This document shows positions 33,707-45,316 of a stretch of 64,000 nt of DNA, piece after piece. This DNA comes from Platerodrilus igneus (Eukaryota > Arthropoda > Insecta > Coleoptera > Lycidae), in assembly GCA_036346225.1 (NCBI GenBank), contig JARFIW010001665.1, forward strand, positions 124,001-188,000, written 5' to 3'. The notes under the pieces are model-generated. The model saw nothing but the letters and a program-made list of their open reading frames with translations. It ran no database searches and was not told the origin of the DNA. Made by a program: the position numbers and the translations under genes. Position 1 is the stretch's first letter, and every line of letters begins with the position of its first letter.

Positions 33707-34819
33707 CGGCACCGATTAACCGAACTTATCATTCGGTCAACTCATGAAAGGTATTGCCATCCCGGTGTTAATACCACAGCGTATCTTATCCAACAGAATT
33801 TCTGGATCCTTTCTATTAAAAATTCAATCAGAAATTATTTATCATCATGTCATAGATGTTTTCGTACCAAACTGGTCCTGGTAACTCCTCCTATGGGAGA
33901 CCTACCGGCAGCACGTATTACCCAAATCAAACCGTTCAGTATTGTTGGTGTTGATTTTGCTAGCCCTTTTTTAATAAAGGCTAACCGCCTGCGAGGCTCT
34001 AAAACTCTTAAGGCCTATATTTGTATTTTTGTTTGTTTTGCCACTAAGGCAGCACATATTGAACTTGTGTCGGATTTGTCGGCAGACGCGTTTCTTGCCG
34101 CTTTGCGACGATTTATAGCACGTCGAGGACGTTGTTCTCAAATATTTAGTGATTGCGGTACTAATTTTGTAGGTGCCTATCGTCAGCTTACGAGTTATCT
34201 GCATAGTGCAGTAACCTCAGAAAAGATAAAGTGGTCGTTTAATCCATCTAGCGCCCCTCACTTCGGTGGCTTGTGGGAAAGCGGGGTTAAGTCGGTAAAG
34301 ACACACCTAGCTCGCGTAATCGGCGAACAAAAACTTACCTTTGAGGAACTTTACACAGTTCTTACTCAAATTGAATCTGTTCTAAATTCAAGGCCACTCT
34401 GCGCTTTGAGTTCGGATCCAAATGACTTGCGTTGCTTAACACCAGGTCATTTCCTAACTAAGGAGCCTCTTTCTGCACCACCAGATGAGTACCATTCAAC
34501 CAACGTTTTATCATTAAAGAGCAGGTGGAAACTCCTGCAAAAACTCCATCAAGATTTTTGGGCTCGCTGGAGCCATGAGTACTTACATACTCTAAATCAA
34601 AAGGTTAAATGGCACTCTAAGGTAGGTGTCCGACAAGTTGAAAAGGACACTATTGTCCTCGTCAAGGACGACCAGCTTTCTCCACTTCAATGGAAGTTTG
34701 GTCGTATTATTAATACTTTTCCCGGTGCGGACGGTATTATACGTGTCGCTGAAGTCAAAACTGCACATGGCACATTAAAACGACCTTTGGTCAAACTAGC
34801 GCCGCTACCGGTATTTTAA
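33707..34819 (+). pseudogene. BEL integrase
   Basis: The zinc-binding H-H-C-C part lies at 33707-33880 in degraded form (ERYCHPGVNTT and CHRCFRT). The core has Asp in VGVDFASPF (about 33953), Asp in FSDCGTNFVG (34151-34153) and Glu in GLWESGVKSVK (34277-34279), so the DDE triad is complete. The C-terminal strand-rich region ends at TAA 34817-34819 after RPLVKLAPL. The integrase core itself is open for 308 codons. Confidence 0.9.
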
Positions 34820-35056
34820 GTTTATTTTATGTTTAGATGTATATACACATTTCTTACATGTATAGAAGTATATTATTTTTAAATATTTGCTTATTTACAT
34901 ATATATTTTTATTTTTGCAGTTGGTAATATCGCTCGCTGTAGTGTACCACCCTACCTTTCGTTACCTGTTTTCCTAGCAAGGTCAAATCCCATGTGATTT
35001 CCTTCACCCAACCTACTTCCCTCCTTTTCAAAATTCTATGAATTTGGTGGGCGGTA

Positions 35057-35452
35057 TGTTACGTCATCATCGAACATTTATTGGAATTGGTGACAATAAA
35101 TACTTAGTGCGGGTATCCTATAGTTTTTAGTAAAACATTATATACCGACAGTGGAAGTGCGTGAACACAGTCGCATTCGAACCCTTGCAGAAGACGGTTG
35201 TATGAGAACTTTTGAAAGCGACACCGAAACCCAAACGTGCGTGTTATTGGTTGTCCGCGAAGCTTTCGTGTGTGAACTTTATTGCCCACAGCGGCACAGG
35301 CTTTAAGGTATTTATACCCTTCCTTAAGTAGTTGTTGTAGTTGTTTTTAGTTATTACATAACCGTTCCACCGCCATTGGTATTGCTACAAAAAAGCAATT
35401 GGTCCTTCCCTATAATTAGCATATCTTATCACCTTAACATCCCATTCATCCA
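35057..35452 (+). repeat. BEL 3' LTR
   Basis: 396 bp with TG...CA ends, preceded by a purine-rich tract and followed by the TTGGG duplication. Confidence 0.9.
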
Positions 35453-35457
35453 TTGGG

Positions 35458-35830
35458 CGTCAGTGAAACAATTTTGTTGTTGCTTCCAATAGACTCACGA
35501 ACTTCACGATATTCACGGCTTAGTCTGGAAATTACCCCAAGGGTGAGCAATGAGAATGGACGTGGATGCAAAGTAAAGTCAACTATACACAAGAATGAAA
35601 AATGGGGAGGGGAATTGAGCGCCAGTACATCTATATGGGCAACAAAAAAACAAAAGTATCCTATGAGAAGATGCAGAAACTCACAGGCTATAGGGATTAT
35701 CAAAAACATCCAAGTTATACAAAACAACTCCTCTGGAAACCTCTCAAATGTATCTACCTTACTTCCTGCTGCGATGATTCTGAAAGAAAATGTCACACAA
35801 TAAATTTTTAATCAAAAGACACCGTTTGCG
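35458..35830 (+). repeat. Dispersed repeat, copy 2
   Basis: Homologous to 6100-6410 (see that entry). The BEL target duplication directly touches its left edge. Frames on both strands here (35446-35803) are by-products of the repeat. Confidence 0.6.
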
Positions 35831-37160
35831 TCTTACAACAAGAAAATTCAGCAATACTCATAAATTAATCACCTTGAAACTATAACACTAAAAGTGTTAT
35901 TACTAAAAATAAATATTAGAAAGAAGTCGTTTATTTCACTTCTATAACATTACTCTGCCTGAGTGTCCCTCAAGTTTCATTACACAAAATTTATTTTAAA
36001 TTTATATTAAATTTAGCTACTCATAAATAAAAGACTTGGTGTTTTGAACGAAAAATATAATGTAAATTAATTCTTTTCTTTATTTTCTTTTATACTTTTT
36101 TTATACATGTAAACAAAATCACAAGTTTGATTTTCGGGAGTAAAATTAAATTTTTCTATGTAAGAAAGATTCATAAATTTTTTCTTTAGATAATAAAATT
36201 TTGACACTTGATAACATTTTCACAAAGAAAATTTTAATAACCCTAATTGACAGATACGTTAGATTGGTTCACAAGTTTCAAAAAAACTCGCACGTAGCTT
36301 AGTTAGAAAAAGGTGTTCAAAAAGCATATAGATTAAATAAATTAAAATTGTTCAGGTTGACTTGGCATAGAAATAACACAGTTAATTTACTAATTATCAA
36401 GTTTACTATAAATAGACATATTTAGTTGAAATTTGGACTTTACAATCTTATTATAAGACCATATGCTTATTAAACGTGTTCCACAAAACATTTTAATTGG
36501 CTTCAGAAAGAAACACGGTTTCCCTTTCTCTTATAGAATTTTAAATTTCGACACTTAACAAAAAAATATCTGACACACAATCGTTTTCATGAACATTATA
36601 ATTTTTACGATTGTTTATATGAAATCCTAAATGCAAAATTTATACTGCCCTTAAATTTAATATCTTTAGTAATTGTACGAACATTTTTAAAAGTTTATAA
36701 ACTTGATAATCCCGGCCCTTTCTAAAACGACCGCCAACCTTAGGTTGACCTAAATAGCGATCCTTAAACTCCAGCTGGCACATAAATGCGCCAACATTTT
36801 TTTTACTCGCCCTGTTTGCTGCACTCAGGGAAAATAACCGAGTTATCCTCGCTCATATCAATATATAGAACAAGTGAGCTGTCTGAAGTATCACCTCGTG
36901 ACACTTTCCACAAACGCTATATTAACTTAATAATTCTTAAAAATGGATACAGACCGCCTACGGAATAGGCAACACAAATGCTTTGTTTCTAACGTACTTG
37001 TTACGATTGAATATACTCTTAAGATAAATTCAAAGCGGATTAAATGGTAACAACGTTAATTTTTATTACGAAATTGTTCCTTCTAATATTATAATGCAAA
37101 CCAGTGAAATCAGATGTCACAGAACTGTAACAAATAGAAGCAACTTGTTACGTTTTTTTC
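35831..37160. other. AT-rich DNA, nothing identified
   Basis: No reading frame, array or transposon end was recognised. Confidence 0.4.
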
Positions 37161-37167
37161 GTGGCAG

Positions 37168-37182
37168 CCACGTTGGGCGCCA
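37168..37182 (-). promoter_or_regulatory. Orphan LTR-element primer-binding site complementary to tRNA-Lys
   Basis: On the minus strand the 15 bases TGGCGCCCAACGTGG match the complement of the 3' end of insect tRNA-Lys plus CCA, a common primer site of Gypsy-type LTR elements. The corresponding LTR would lie at higher coordinates (from 37183). No gag is recognisable downstream (below 37160), so this is the scar of a second, mostly lost element. Confidence 0.55.
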
Positions 37183-38423
37183 AATTTCTGCTACGTTGGC
37201 TCGTAGCCGTGCGTAACACAAAGAAAGTCAAAGAAATGACCGGACTCAATCGGAGAGTAGGGGGGGTTGTAGAAAGCAGACTGACCTATGATGTATGCGG
37301 CGGTAAGGAGTTAGTAACAGTACCTGCAATAAAAGAAATTAGAATAGCAAACCTGCAATAAAAAAAAATTAGTCCTGCAAACCTGAAATAAAGAAAAAGA
37401 ATAGCAGCAATGCAAAGTCTAAGTTATTCAGTACTTTGTAGAATGTAAATAAAAACTGTTTGGATAATCTATATAATATAACAACGGTAAAAGCAATACA
37501 AAAATATTTAGTACAAAGTGAGGTAATATTGGGGAGTAGCAGAAACGTTTCCTCACACACCAATTAAACATAAATCAGACAAAATGTTGACAAAAGATAA
37601 ATAGATAAGACACAATTGGTATGAGTAATTCAGTAGTATTGATTTTTCTTTCTTTCTTTTTTTTTCTATGTTTTAAAATAGCATGCAAGTCTATTGTAAA
37701 AGGTATCAGAACGACAAAGATATGGTAAAGCAACGGATAGATATTTAAAGTACTAACCAGTAGGAAATAGTTCTACTTACAAAAGTCCTTCAGCAACGCT
37801 TCCTTGCAACTGAAGTGTGGGATTCAACGATGTCCTGCACTAACGAAGCACTTCGCCCTTGACTGTGAGGGTATTGATGGAACTTATCACACGTTACACT
37901 AATCACATCTACGTATTTCACTGGGGTTAGCAGCAGACAATATCACGCGTCGGAACTGTGTAGCCTTGATAAATTTCTTGGTAATTCTATTTCCTAAGAT
38001 AATAATTTCGAAAATATTCTGTAGCACTAGTTTAATTTCAACTGAGACCAGATGTATATTATTTTCATAAACATCCCAATAAGCAGTGAGAAACTTCAAA
38101 CAATACCTTTGTAAGCCGGTAATCTGTTATATTTTGCAAATAACGAAATTTGCGCAAGTAATGATCTATTTTAGATTCTTTGTTGCTAGAAAATTCAGAA
38201 ACTACAGTATCACTGTATTTAAGTAATCCAAAGTATGCGCTACTCTGAGAAGAACAGGACCGCGAAACTAAATCGCACACACAGTTTTAAATATCAAAAG
38301 ACAAAACAACTAAAAAGAACCATAACGGGTAAAGCACGCGTATCACTAAAGCAAGTCCGTCAAAATCCTTAAAACATTTATCTCACAAGAAAAACAACTA
38401 AAAACAATTAGTAAGCCAACGCG
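37183..38423. other. Possible LTR or leader remnants
   Basis: The segment contains a short repeated CCTGCAATAAAA motif (37320-37400) and, at 38331, a CGCGTATCACTAAA word that recurs at 41452 and 41566 in the errantivirus-like element. It also has an AATTAGTAAGC word beside the LTR that recurs near 41550. No gene is visible. Confidence 0.3.
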
Positions 38424-38929
38424 AGTTAAAGTTCGGGCCTTTGGAGCTGGTTTTTTAAAAACACATTGATACTTTAACAAATTTAATTTATGAAATTTAG
38501 ATTAACTTGTACATAATACTAAAATTAATTATTGTACTAGTGAGTAGCTTGAACAACGAAGTATGGAGTTCGAAGACTGACTGCCGGGCATTGAGCTCCC
38601 GGGCTTTTTATAATAACCTGCCCTCCACACGGCTGTGGGAACTTGCAGATCTCATGTCTGCGTTTCTCTTAATTGTACACTTTATTACAATGTAACAACT
38701 TAATTCTAAGTAATTGCGGTCTGTTGACCGCCTGTGACCTGCCACCTGCAGTATCACTGCCCTCACGGATGCAAAGTTGCATGTCCGTTCTCATGAACTG
38801 TCGATAACCTCTCTGGGTTATCCTTGTGTTACAATGTTGCATTGAACTTATACTTTATTTAACAATTTCTAATAATTCCTATTAGATTCAATATATCAAT
38901 ATATATATGTAATTGGGGGATACATAACT
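38424..38929 (-). repeat. 3' LTR of errantivirus-like Gypsy element
   Basis: On the minus strand the 506 bp run from AGTTATGTATCC to TTTAACT, the AGTTA...TAACT ends typical of errantiviruses. A TATAAAAA box (38605-38612) is followed 31 bp later by a TCAGTC initiator (38575-38580), a textbook insect core promoter. The LTR is preceded by a purine-rich tract GGTGGGAGG. Confidence 0.7.
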
Positions 38930-38940
38930 CCTCCCACCGT
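38930..38940 (-). promoter_or_regulatory. Polypurine tract of the errantivirus-like element
   Basis: ACGGTGGGAGG on the minus strand directly abuts the AGTTA start of the LTR, the position expected for plus-strand priming. Confidence 0.6.
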
Positions 38941-38997
38941 AAATGAAAAATTAAGGTTTTTCTTAATTTTTAAATACATAAAATACATTATTTAAAT

Positions 38998-39938
38998 TCA
39001 TTTAAAATTCATTGTTTCTAAGGGTATACTTATCGTTTCTTTTTTTCTCTTTGTTTCCTTAAATCTAGAACTGTTTCCTTCATTCTTATATCTAAGGTAC
39101 ATTTTGTATAATACATACATCATTACAAAAATTATTAAAATGATCAATACAATTGTCCAAACACTTATATTATTATAATGTAACTTTGGCGTTTTGAGTT
39201 CACTTAATTGTTCTTTATAACTTTCCACTAATTTCACGGCGTGGTTGAGATCGTCTAAGTCTAGATGCTCTAGCTTCATAGGTTTCTTAATTATTTCTTC
39301 GTCTTCTTGTTGTATCTTGAATTGTAGTTCCAGTAGGTTTGCAAGTTTCTTTGTTGCTATGGGATCTTGATAAACTTTGATTACTTCATCTTTCAATTTC
39401 ACATAACAATCTTCTTTGAGGGTAATTAGTTTGCTTCCTATTAATGCTTGGTTATTTTCATCTTGATTGCGGTGGATGGTTGCTATTACTTCTGTTGAGA
39501 AAATGGCTATCCATTTGTTATCTGTAACTTTTTGAATTTTCGTATTAGTTATTTGCACTTGTTTGGTTTCACAGTTTTCGTAGTGATTTGAGAATTTTAA
39601 TAGTTGTACTTCACAAGGGCTGTCTTCTTGAATGGTTGTTGTCGTCATCGATTGACATAAATATTGGTTTGGTGTTACTTCAGTACATTTTTCGTTTGTA
39701 TAACCATATCTCAGTTCATTTAGGGATAGGAATTTGGTTTTGGGTATGATTACTTGGTATGTGCTAGTAACCTTTGTTGGAAAAGCAAATAAATGATAAT
39801 ATTGATAATTGTTACTTTCTACTATTGGAATTTTTATTAAAAATATCTTAATGTTGCTAAAAGTTGTTGCGTTGAAGTAAGGTTGGATATTACTTGAGTA
39901 AATATTGTAATTTGTATACTGCCTAGTTTATTGGTAGT
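38998..39938 (-). pseudogene. Errantivirus-like envelope protein, N-terminally truncated
   Basis: The open frame from 39648 to 38998 continues upstream in the same phase to about 39938, where a TAA interrupts it. Cysteine-bearing blocks in the upstream half (YTNEKCTEV, NQYLCQS) resemble the ectodomain of insect errantivirus envelope proteins. Near the end there is one membrane-spanning helix (WTIVLIILIIFVMMYVLY) followed by a basic cytoplasmic tail of about 35 residues. The surface-subunit end and signal peptide are missing. It sits directly downstream of the integrase in the usual pol-env order. It cannot make a functional glycoprotein as it stands. Confidence 0.7.
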
Positions 39939-39984
39939 ATACCGGGGTTGCTTTTTATTTTTATATTATTACTTAGTTGTCCGT

Positions 39985-40396
39985 TCTACCTGGGTGGAGG
40001 TTGACGGTAAGGATGATGACTGTCCATCTGAAATTACAGGGTGTCTTAGGTTTTTTAAATGAATGTACTTCGTTATTTTACCGTTGTCTACTACTGCTAT
40101 ATTTTTATCTGATATTTTCTTAATTTTAAATGGTCCTAAATTTCTGGGTGCTGTTTTATGTCGCTTGCTTTGAAAGTTTTTCTCATATACGGTTTGTCCT
40201 ATTGAAAATTTATTTGAGTCGGTATTTTTATTTCGGGTTGTGGTGATACGTTCCTTATCGTTCTCTAATTTATCTTTTACCTTGTCGTAAGTTATTTTTA
40301 ATTTTTCTTTGTGGTCTTTTGCATATTGTTGATATACTTCTTCATTGTAGTGTATGTCATAGGGATTTCGTGAATCTGAATGTCCTAAGGTTAATT
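39985..40396 (-). pseudogene. Errantivirus-like integrase C-terminal part
   Basis: After a frameshift near 40397 the reading continues with NPYDIHYNEEVYQQY, a Lys-rich linker, NKFSIGQTVYEKNFQ and LGPFKIKKI, the chromodomain-free C-terminal fold of Gypsy integrases, ending in QVERTTK and a stop near 39985. Confidence 0.65.
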
Positions 40397-41320
40397 CTAA
40401 TTTGTCGATGAGTGAATTGTATTATTATAGGCGATTAGTGCGTATGACATTAAATTGGTTATATGTTCCTTTTTATAATTTATTCTTAATAATCGAATTT
40501 GTTCTAACAGGGTTAAATGTAGTCGTTCAATTAGTCCGTTTGACTCAGGGTGGTTTTCCGTTATGAAATGAATTTTTATTTTGTGTAGTTCTAAAGTGTT
40601 TTGAATTGTCTCATTTTTAAATTCGCTACCATTGTCTAAAGTTATTGATTCGGGTGTTCCATAAAATGTGAAGTATTGTAAAAATCCTTGGGTCACGTCA
40701 ATGCTATTTTTGGATGTGATTGGTATTGCTTGGCCTATTTTTGTAAATGCGTCTATAATTGTTAGATAGTTTTGCGCTTCTACTACTAGAGTATCGGCAT
40801 GTAGTTTTTGAAATGGTTTGTCGGGTGTTTTGGTTAACATTAAGGGTATCTTTGGGGGTTTTCTATCGTATTTTGCTTTGTCACATAGTTCGCATTGGTT
40901 AATGAAATCTGTGGTCAAGTCCTTCATGTCTTTAAAATAATGTCTTACAAGTTGCTTTATCGTTTCGTTAATTCCACGATGGTTGGTTTTTCCTTCGTGT
41001 TGATTTCTAATTACATCGTTTATTTCGTCAGGGTCGTCTAATGTTATTAGTTTTCTAGTACATCTGATGAGTTCAGGTCCAGAGTTATTGAATAATTTAA
41101 TGTATAATTCTGAAAATCTTTGGTATAAATGTTCGGTATTGAAATAAAAATAAAATCGTTTTTTCTCGGGGGTGTATTCTTTTAAAATTTTAATTATTTG
41201 TTCCTCGTTGTCATCTTTTGTTATTTGAATTTGATATATCTTTTTGTTATCTACTTTTGTATATTTTACTGGATTGGGGTTATTTAAAACTTCTGTTATT
41301 ATAAATTGGTTAGGTTTCAT
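40397..41320 (-). pseudogene. Errantivirus-like integrase core
   Basis: The 307-codon open frame holds the zinc-binding part (HEGKTNHRGI, then CELCDKAKYD) and the catalytic core with Asp in HADTLVV, Asp in LDNGSEF and Glu in HPESNGLIERL. The N-terminal extension (KPNQFIITEVLNN) is the RNase H-integrase linker region typical of errantiviruses. The triad is complete, but the frame is broken on both sides. Everything upstream of RNase H (RT, protease, gag) is absent. Confidence 0.8.
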
Positions 41321-41334
41321 ATCGATTGCTTCGT

Positions 41335-41560
41335 TTAAAATTTTAATCGCGTTTTTTGGTTTTCGTTTTGTGTCGAATGTATTGTGTCGCTCTCGTCTGG
41401 ATCTTCCCTTATTTCTTCTTCGTCTACGTTTCCTATAATGGATTCCGTTTCTCGCGTATCACTAAAATAATGTTCCGTAAAACAAGCACGTGCGGTCGAG
41501 TCAACAAGTTCTATCACTTTTTTTTCCACAGAAAAGCAACAAAAAGAACAATTAGTAAAG
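41335..41560 (-). pseudogene. Errantivirus-like RNase H-integrase linker
   Basis: The minus-strand frame 41529-41335 is acidic and ends DTIHSTQNENQKTRLKF, which fits the linker preceding the integrase; a frameshift at about 41335 separates it from the next frame. The element is 5'-truncated near here. Confidence 0.5.
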
Positions 41561-41640
41561 CTACGCGTATCACTAAAACAATACGACTCTTTTCAAAGCA
41601 AACAGCACACACTATTTTTAACGTAATTAATCTGTAGGAA

Positions 41641-42254
41641 CGAAGAGCAAACTCAAACTACTCATCTGTTAATAATACCATCGTTGTTACTACAACCGCT
41701 TATCGACTCTTATCTAAACTTGTATATCCACATAAGGATCAAAATTTATTTGAATGGCCAGACAAGAACGATGCAATTTATAATTAATTACAAGCGGTTT
41801 TTCATTTTTCAATAAGTTGGAAAGTAATTTACGAACAATTCAATTAAAATTCGTTCCTCGCAATTTATTTATGAATGCAAAATCAAACTTTAATTCATCT
41901 ATCTTTAAATTACTACTCACGAGTTAAATTGCATACAAATCTGAAAACTATTCGAAAGTATTTACCTTATACAAACAGTGATCCACTCATTATAAATAAA
42001 ATATAGAAATAGTAATTGCAGAAAGGTATTTACTAGTTGAGAAAAAGCGTCAAATGTTAAACGATTAAAAATGCCCGTTACAAATTTCGAAAATTAATAG
42101 CTTAGAATTTATATTTTTTTACAAGCGTAACAAATATGGGCCTTAAAAAAAAATCACTGAATCCATGGACGAGATATCGCTTATTCTACCCACCTTGTAC
42201 TCACGATGATAGAGCGATTACGAATCCTTTCTCATCTAAATCATTTAAAACAAC
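41641..42254. other. AT-rich DNA, nothing identified
   Basis: No coding or structural signal was found. Confidence 0.4.
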
Positions 42255-42764
42255 GCCTCGATTAATTTTCTTCCTCAAGCTCTGACGAAACTGAAAATAT
42301 TAAGAGAAAAGTTGTGTTAAAATTATTAAACAACGAAGGATTTGAGTTAGAAAAGTTAGATATAATCCCTGATACTCCTACCGTTGTTTGAAATTTAAAT
42401 ATTCTATCGTTAGCTGCAGAAAATGTAGACGTTTGTAAATCAGTGCCCGTGTGGAATTTTACTTTTTCAGATTATAATTAAAAGATTGCCTTAGCAATTA
42501 ACGACCTGAAAATCTCCAGAAATTGTACCAACAAACAACTATTTAAAAATGCGGTTGAATTATTTTCTGATAGTGCTTTAGCACGGTTCCACAATATTAA
42601 ATACCAAATTCATAGTTGACCCAAGCTAGTAAAACGTTTGAAGAAAGGCTTTGCTACCTTTGATGACGATTATGAAACCCTATCTCAAATTCGTGCTCGT
42701 TTCCAAGCACCTAACAAAAACGAATTGTCTTATATTATCGAAGTACAAACATTATTAGTAGTGG
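42255..42764 (+). pseudogene. Gypsy-type gag relic
   Basis: Translation with stops gives a retrotransposon gag core: VPVWNFTFSDYN, then LAINDLKISRNCTNKQLFKNA, LFSDSALARFHNI, a mutated WPKL block (Trp is a stop), and FDDDYETLSQIRARFQ. This order fits the capsid region of Gypsy elements. At least three in-frame stops are present. It directly abuts the 265 bp array at its right edge. Confidence 0.6.
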
Positions 42765-42779
42765 GGGGGTAGAGCCGGT

Positions 42780-45115
42780 CCTACTTCAAAACGCGACAGA
42801 CGTATTTTCCATGTGTAGAATACGGCTGAATCGTTTTGAATTAGGATCGGCTCTATATGATTTCAATGTAAAATAGTCGTGAAAACATTTCAATGTAAAA
42901 TAGTTGTGAAAACATGAATTCTTTTCAATGTAAAATGCTTGTGGGCACGTTTTGAATTAGGATCGGCTTTATATTACTTTCAATGAAACACACACGTATG
43001 TTGAAAAGTGCAGAGAAGAATGTGTGTAGCTGTTTTGAATTCGGTTTTCTATCGAGAAGTTAGACGTGCACCGTTTTGAATTAGGATCGGCGTTATATAC
43101 TTTTAATGTAAAATGTGAAAACCTGAATTCTTTTCAAATGTAAAATACTTGTGGGCACGTTTTGAATTAGGATCGGCTTTATATTACTTTCAATGTAACA
43201 TACGTATGTTGAAAAATGTAAGTGCAGAGAAAATGTGTGTAGCTGTTTTGAATTTGGTTTTCTAGTTAGAAGTTATAAAGTATGACAGATGCAAAAAAAA
43301 TATCGCATTCAAGTCAATTGTGTTTAACACGTGCACCGTTTTGAATTAGGATCGGCGTTATATACTTTTAATGTAAAATGTGAAAACCTGAATTCTTTTC
43401 AAATGTAAAATACTTGTAGGCACGCTTTGAATTAGGATCGGCTTTATATTACTTTCAATGTAACATACGTATGTTGAAAAATGTAAGTGCAGAGAAAATG
43501 TGTGTAGCTGTTTTGAATTTGGTTTTCTAGTTAGAAGTTATAAAGTATGACAGATGCAAAAAAAATATCGCATTCAAGTCAATTGTGTTTAACACGTGCA
43601 CCGTTTTGAATTAGGATCGGCGTTATATACTTTTAATGTAAAATGTGAAAACCTGAATTCTTTTCAAATGTAAAATACTTGTAGGCACGCTTTGAATTAG
43701 GATCGGCTTTATATTACTTTCAATGTAACATACGTATGTTGAAAATGTAAGTGCAGAGAAAATGTGTGTAGCTGTTTTGAATTTGGTTTTCTAGTTAGAA
43801 GTTATAAAGTATGACAGATGCAAAAAATATCGCATTCAAGTCAATTGTGTTTAACACGTGCACCGTTTTGAATTAGGATCGGCGTTATATACTTTTAATG
43901 TAAAATGTGAAAACCTGAATTCTTTTCAAATGTAAAATACTTGTAGGCACGCTTTGAATTAGGATCGGCTTTATATTACTTTCAATGTAACATACGTATG
44001 TTGAAAAATGTAAGTGCAGAGAAAATGTGTGTAGCTGTTTTGAATTTGGTTTTCTAGTTAGAAGTTATAAAGTATGACAGATGCAAAAAAAATATCGCAT
44101 TCAAGTCAATTGTGTTTAACACGTGCACCGTTTTGAATTAGGATCGGCGTTATATACTTTTAATGTAAAATGTGAAAACCTGAATTCTTTTCAAATGTAA
44201 AATACTTGTAGGCACGTTTTGAATTAGGATCGGCTTTATATTACTTTCAATGTAACATACGTATGTTGAAAAATGTAAGTGCAGAGAAAATGTGTGTAGC
44301 TGTTTTGAATTTGGTTTTCTAGTTAGAAGTTATAAAGTATGACAGATGCAAAAAAATATCGCATTAAAGTCAATTGTGTTTAACACGTGCACCGTTTTGA
44401 ATTAGGATCGGCGTTATATACTTTTAATGTAAAATGTGAAAACCTGAATTCTTTTCAAATGTAAAATACTTGTGGGCACGTTTTGAATTAGGATCGGCTT
44501 TATATTACTTTCAATGTAACATACGTATGTTGAAAAATGTAAGTGCAGAGAAAATGTGTGTAGCTGTTTTGAATTTGGTTTTCTAGTTAGAAGTTATAAA
44601 GTATGACAGATGCAAAAAAAATATCGCATTCAAGTCAATTGTGTTTAACACGTGCACCGTTTTGAATTAGGATCGGCGTTATATACTTTTAATGTAAAAT
44701 GTGAAAACCTGAATTCTTTTCAAATGTAAAATACTTGTAGGCACGTTTTGAATTAGGATCGGCTTTATATTACTTTCAATGTAACATACGTATGTTGAAA
44801 AATGTAAGTGCAGAGAAAATGTGTGTAGCTGTTTTGAATTTGGTTTTCTAGTTAGAAGTTATAAAGTATGACAGATGCAAAAAAAATATCGCATTCAAGT
44901 CAATTGTGTTTAACACGTGCACCGTTTTTGAATTAGGATCGGCGTTATATACTTTTAATGTAAAATGTGAAAACCTGAATTCTTTTCAAATGTAAAATAC
45001 TTGTAGGCACGTTTTGAATTAGGATCGGCTTTATATTACTTTCAATGGAACACACGTATATTGAAAAATGTAAGTGCAGAGAAAATGTGTGCATATGACA
45101 GATGCAAAATATTGC
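42780..45115 (+). repeat. Tandem array of 262-265 bp monomers with paired TATA-like boxes
   Basis: The word CGTGCACCG recurs at 43065, 43330, 43595, 43857, 44122, 44386, 44651 and 44916, spacing 262-265 bp. Each monomer holds two related halves that begin TTTTGAATTAGGATCGGC, one continuing GTTATATACTTTTAATG and the other TTTATATTACTTTCAATG. The left end (42780-43060) is diverged and partly duplicated; the right end stops at a degenerate half-monomer. Internal monomers are nearly identical. Confidence 0.92.
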
Positions 45116-45264
45116 ATTCAAGTCAATTGTGTTTAATTAAAGTGGATTCTGATTTATGTTTAGAAGCTGCAAATACACATGGGCCGGTTTCAATTCAAAA
45201 TGTGTTCACTCTTGTGATAGGTTGAAAAGTGGGTTGGCAAAGTACGCAGATGGTGGTAATCTGC

Positions 45265-45272
45265 TATATAAG
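45265..45272 (+). promoter_or_regulatory. TATA box upstream of the 98-codon gene
   Basis: TATATAAG lies 45 bp upstream of the third base before the ATG at 45317, with room for a transcription start about 30 bp downstream in an AT-rich leader. Confidence 0.5.
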
Positions 45273-45316
45273 GAGATTGCTCCTAATATTAATTTAATTA
45301 GTCAAAGAAAAGCAAT

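Larger units (their letters stand above)
28658..35452 (+). mobile_element. BEL/Pao LTR retrotransposon, full length, defective
   Basis: The 6,795 bp element has direct LTRs at 28658-29055 and 35057-35452 and a 5 bp target duplication TTGGG at 28653-28657 and 35453-35457. A primer-binding-like TGGTCCAAACGATCC follows the 5' LTR at 29057, and a purine-rich GGTGGGCGG precedes the 3' LTR. The order gag, protease, RT, RNase H, integrase and the motif styles are those of BEL/Pao. LTRs have drifted visibly from each other (tens of substitutions over about 396 bp), so insertion is old. Confidence 0.92.

Noticed and set aside
35446..35803. Two 116-codon frames on opposite strands
   Set aside because: They overlap each other almost exactly and lie in the dispersed repeat; the other repeat copy does not keep either frame.
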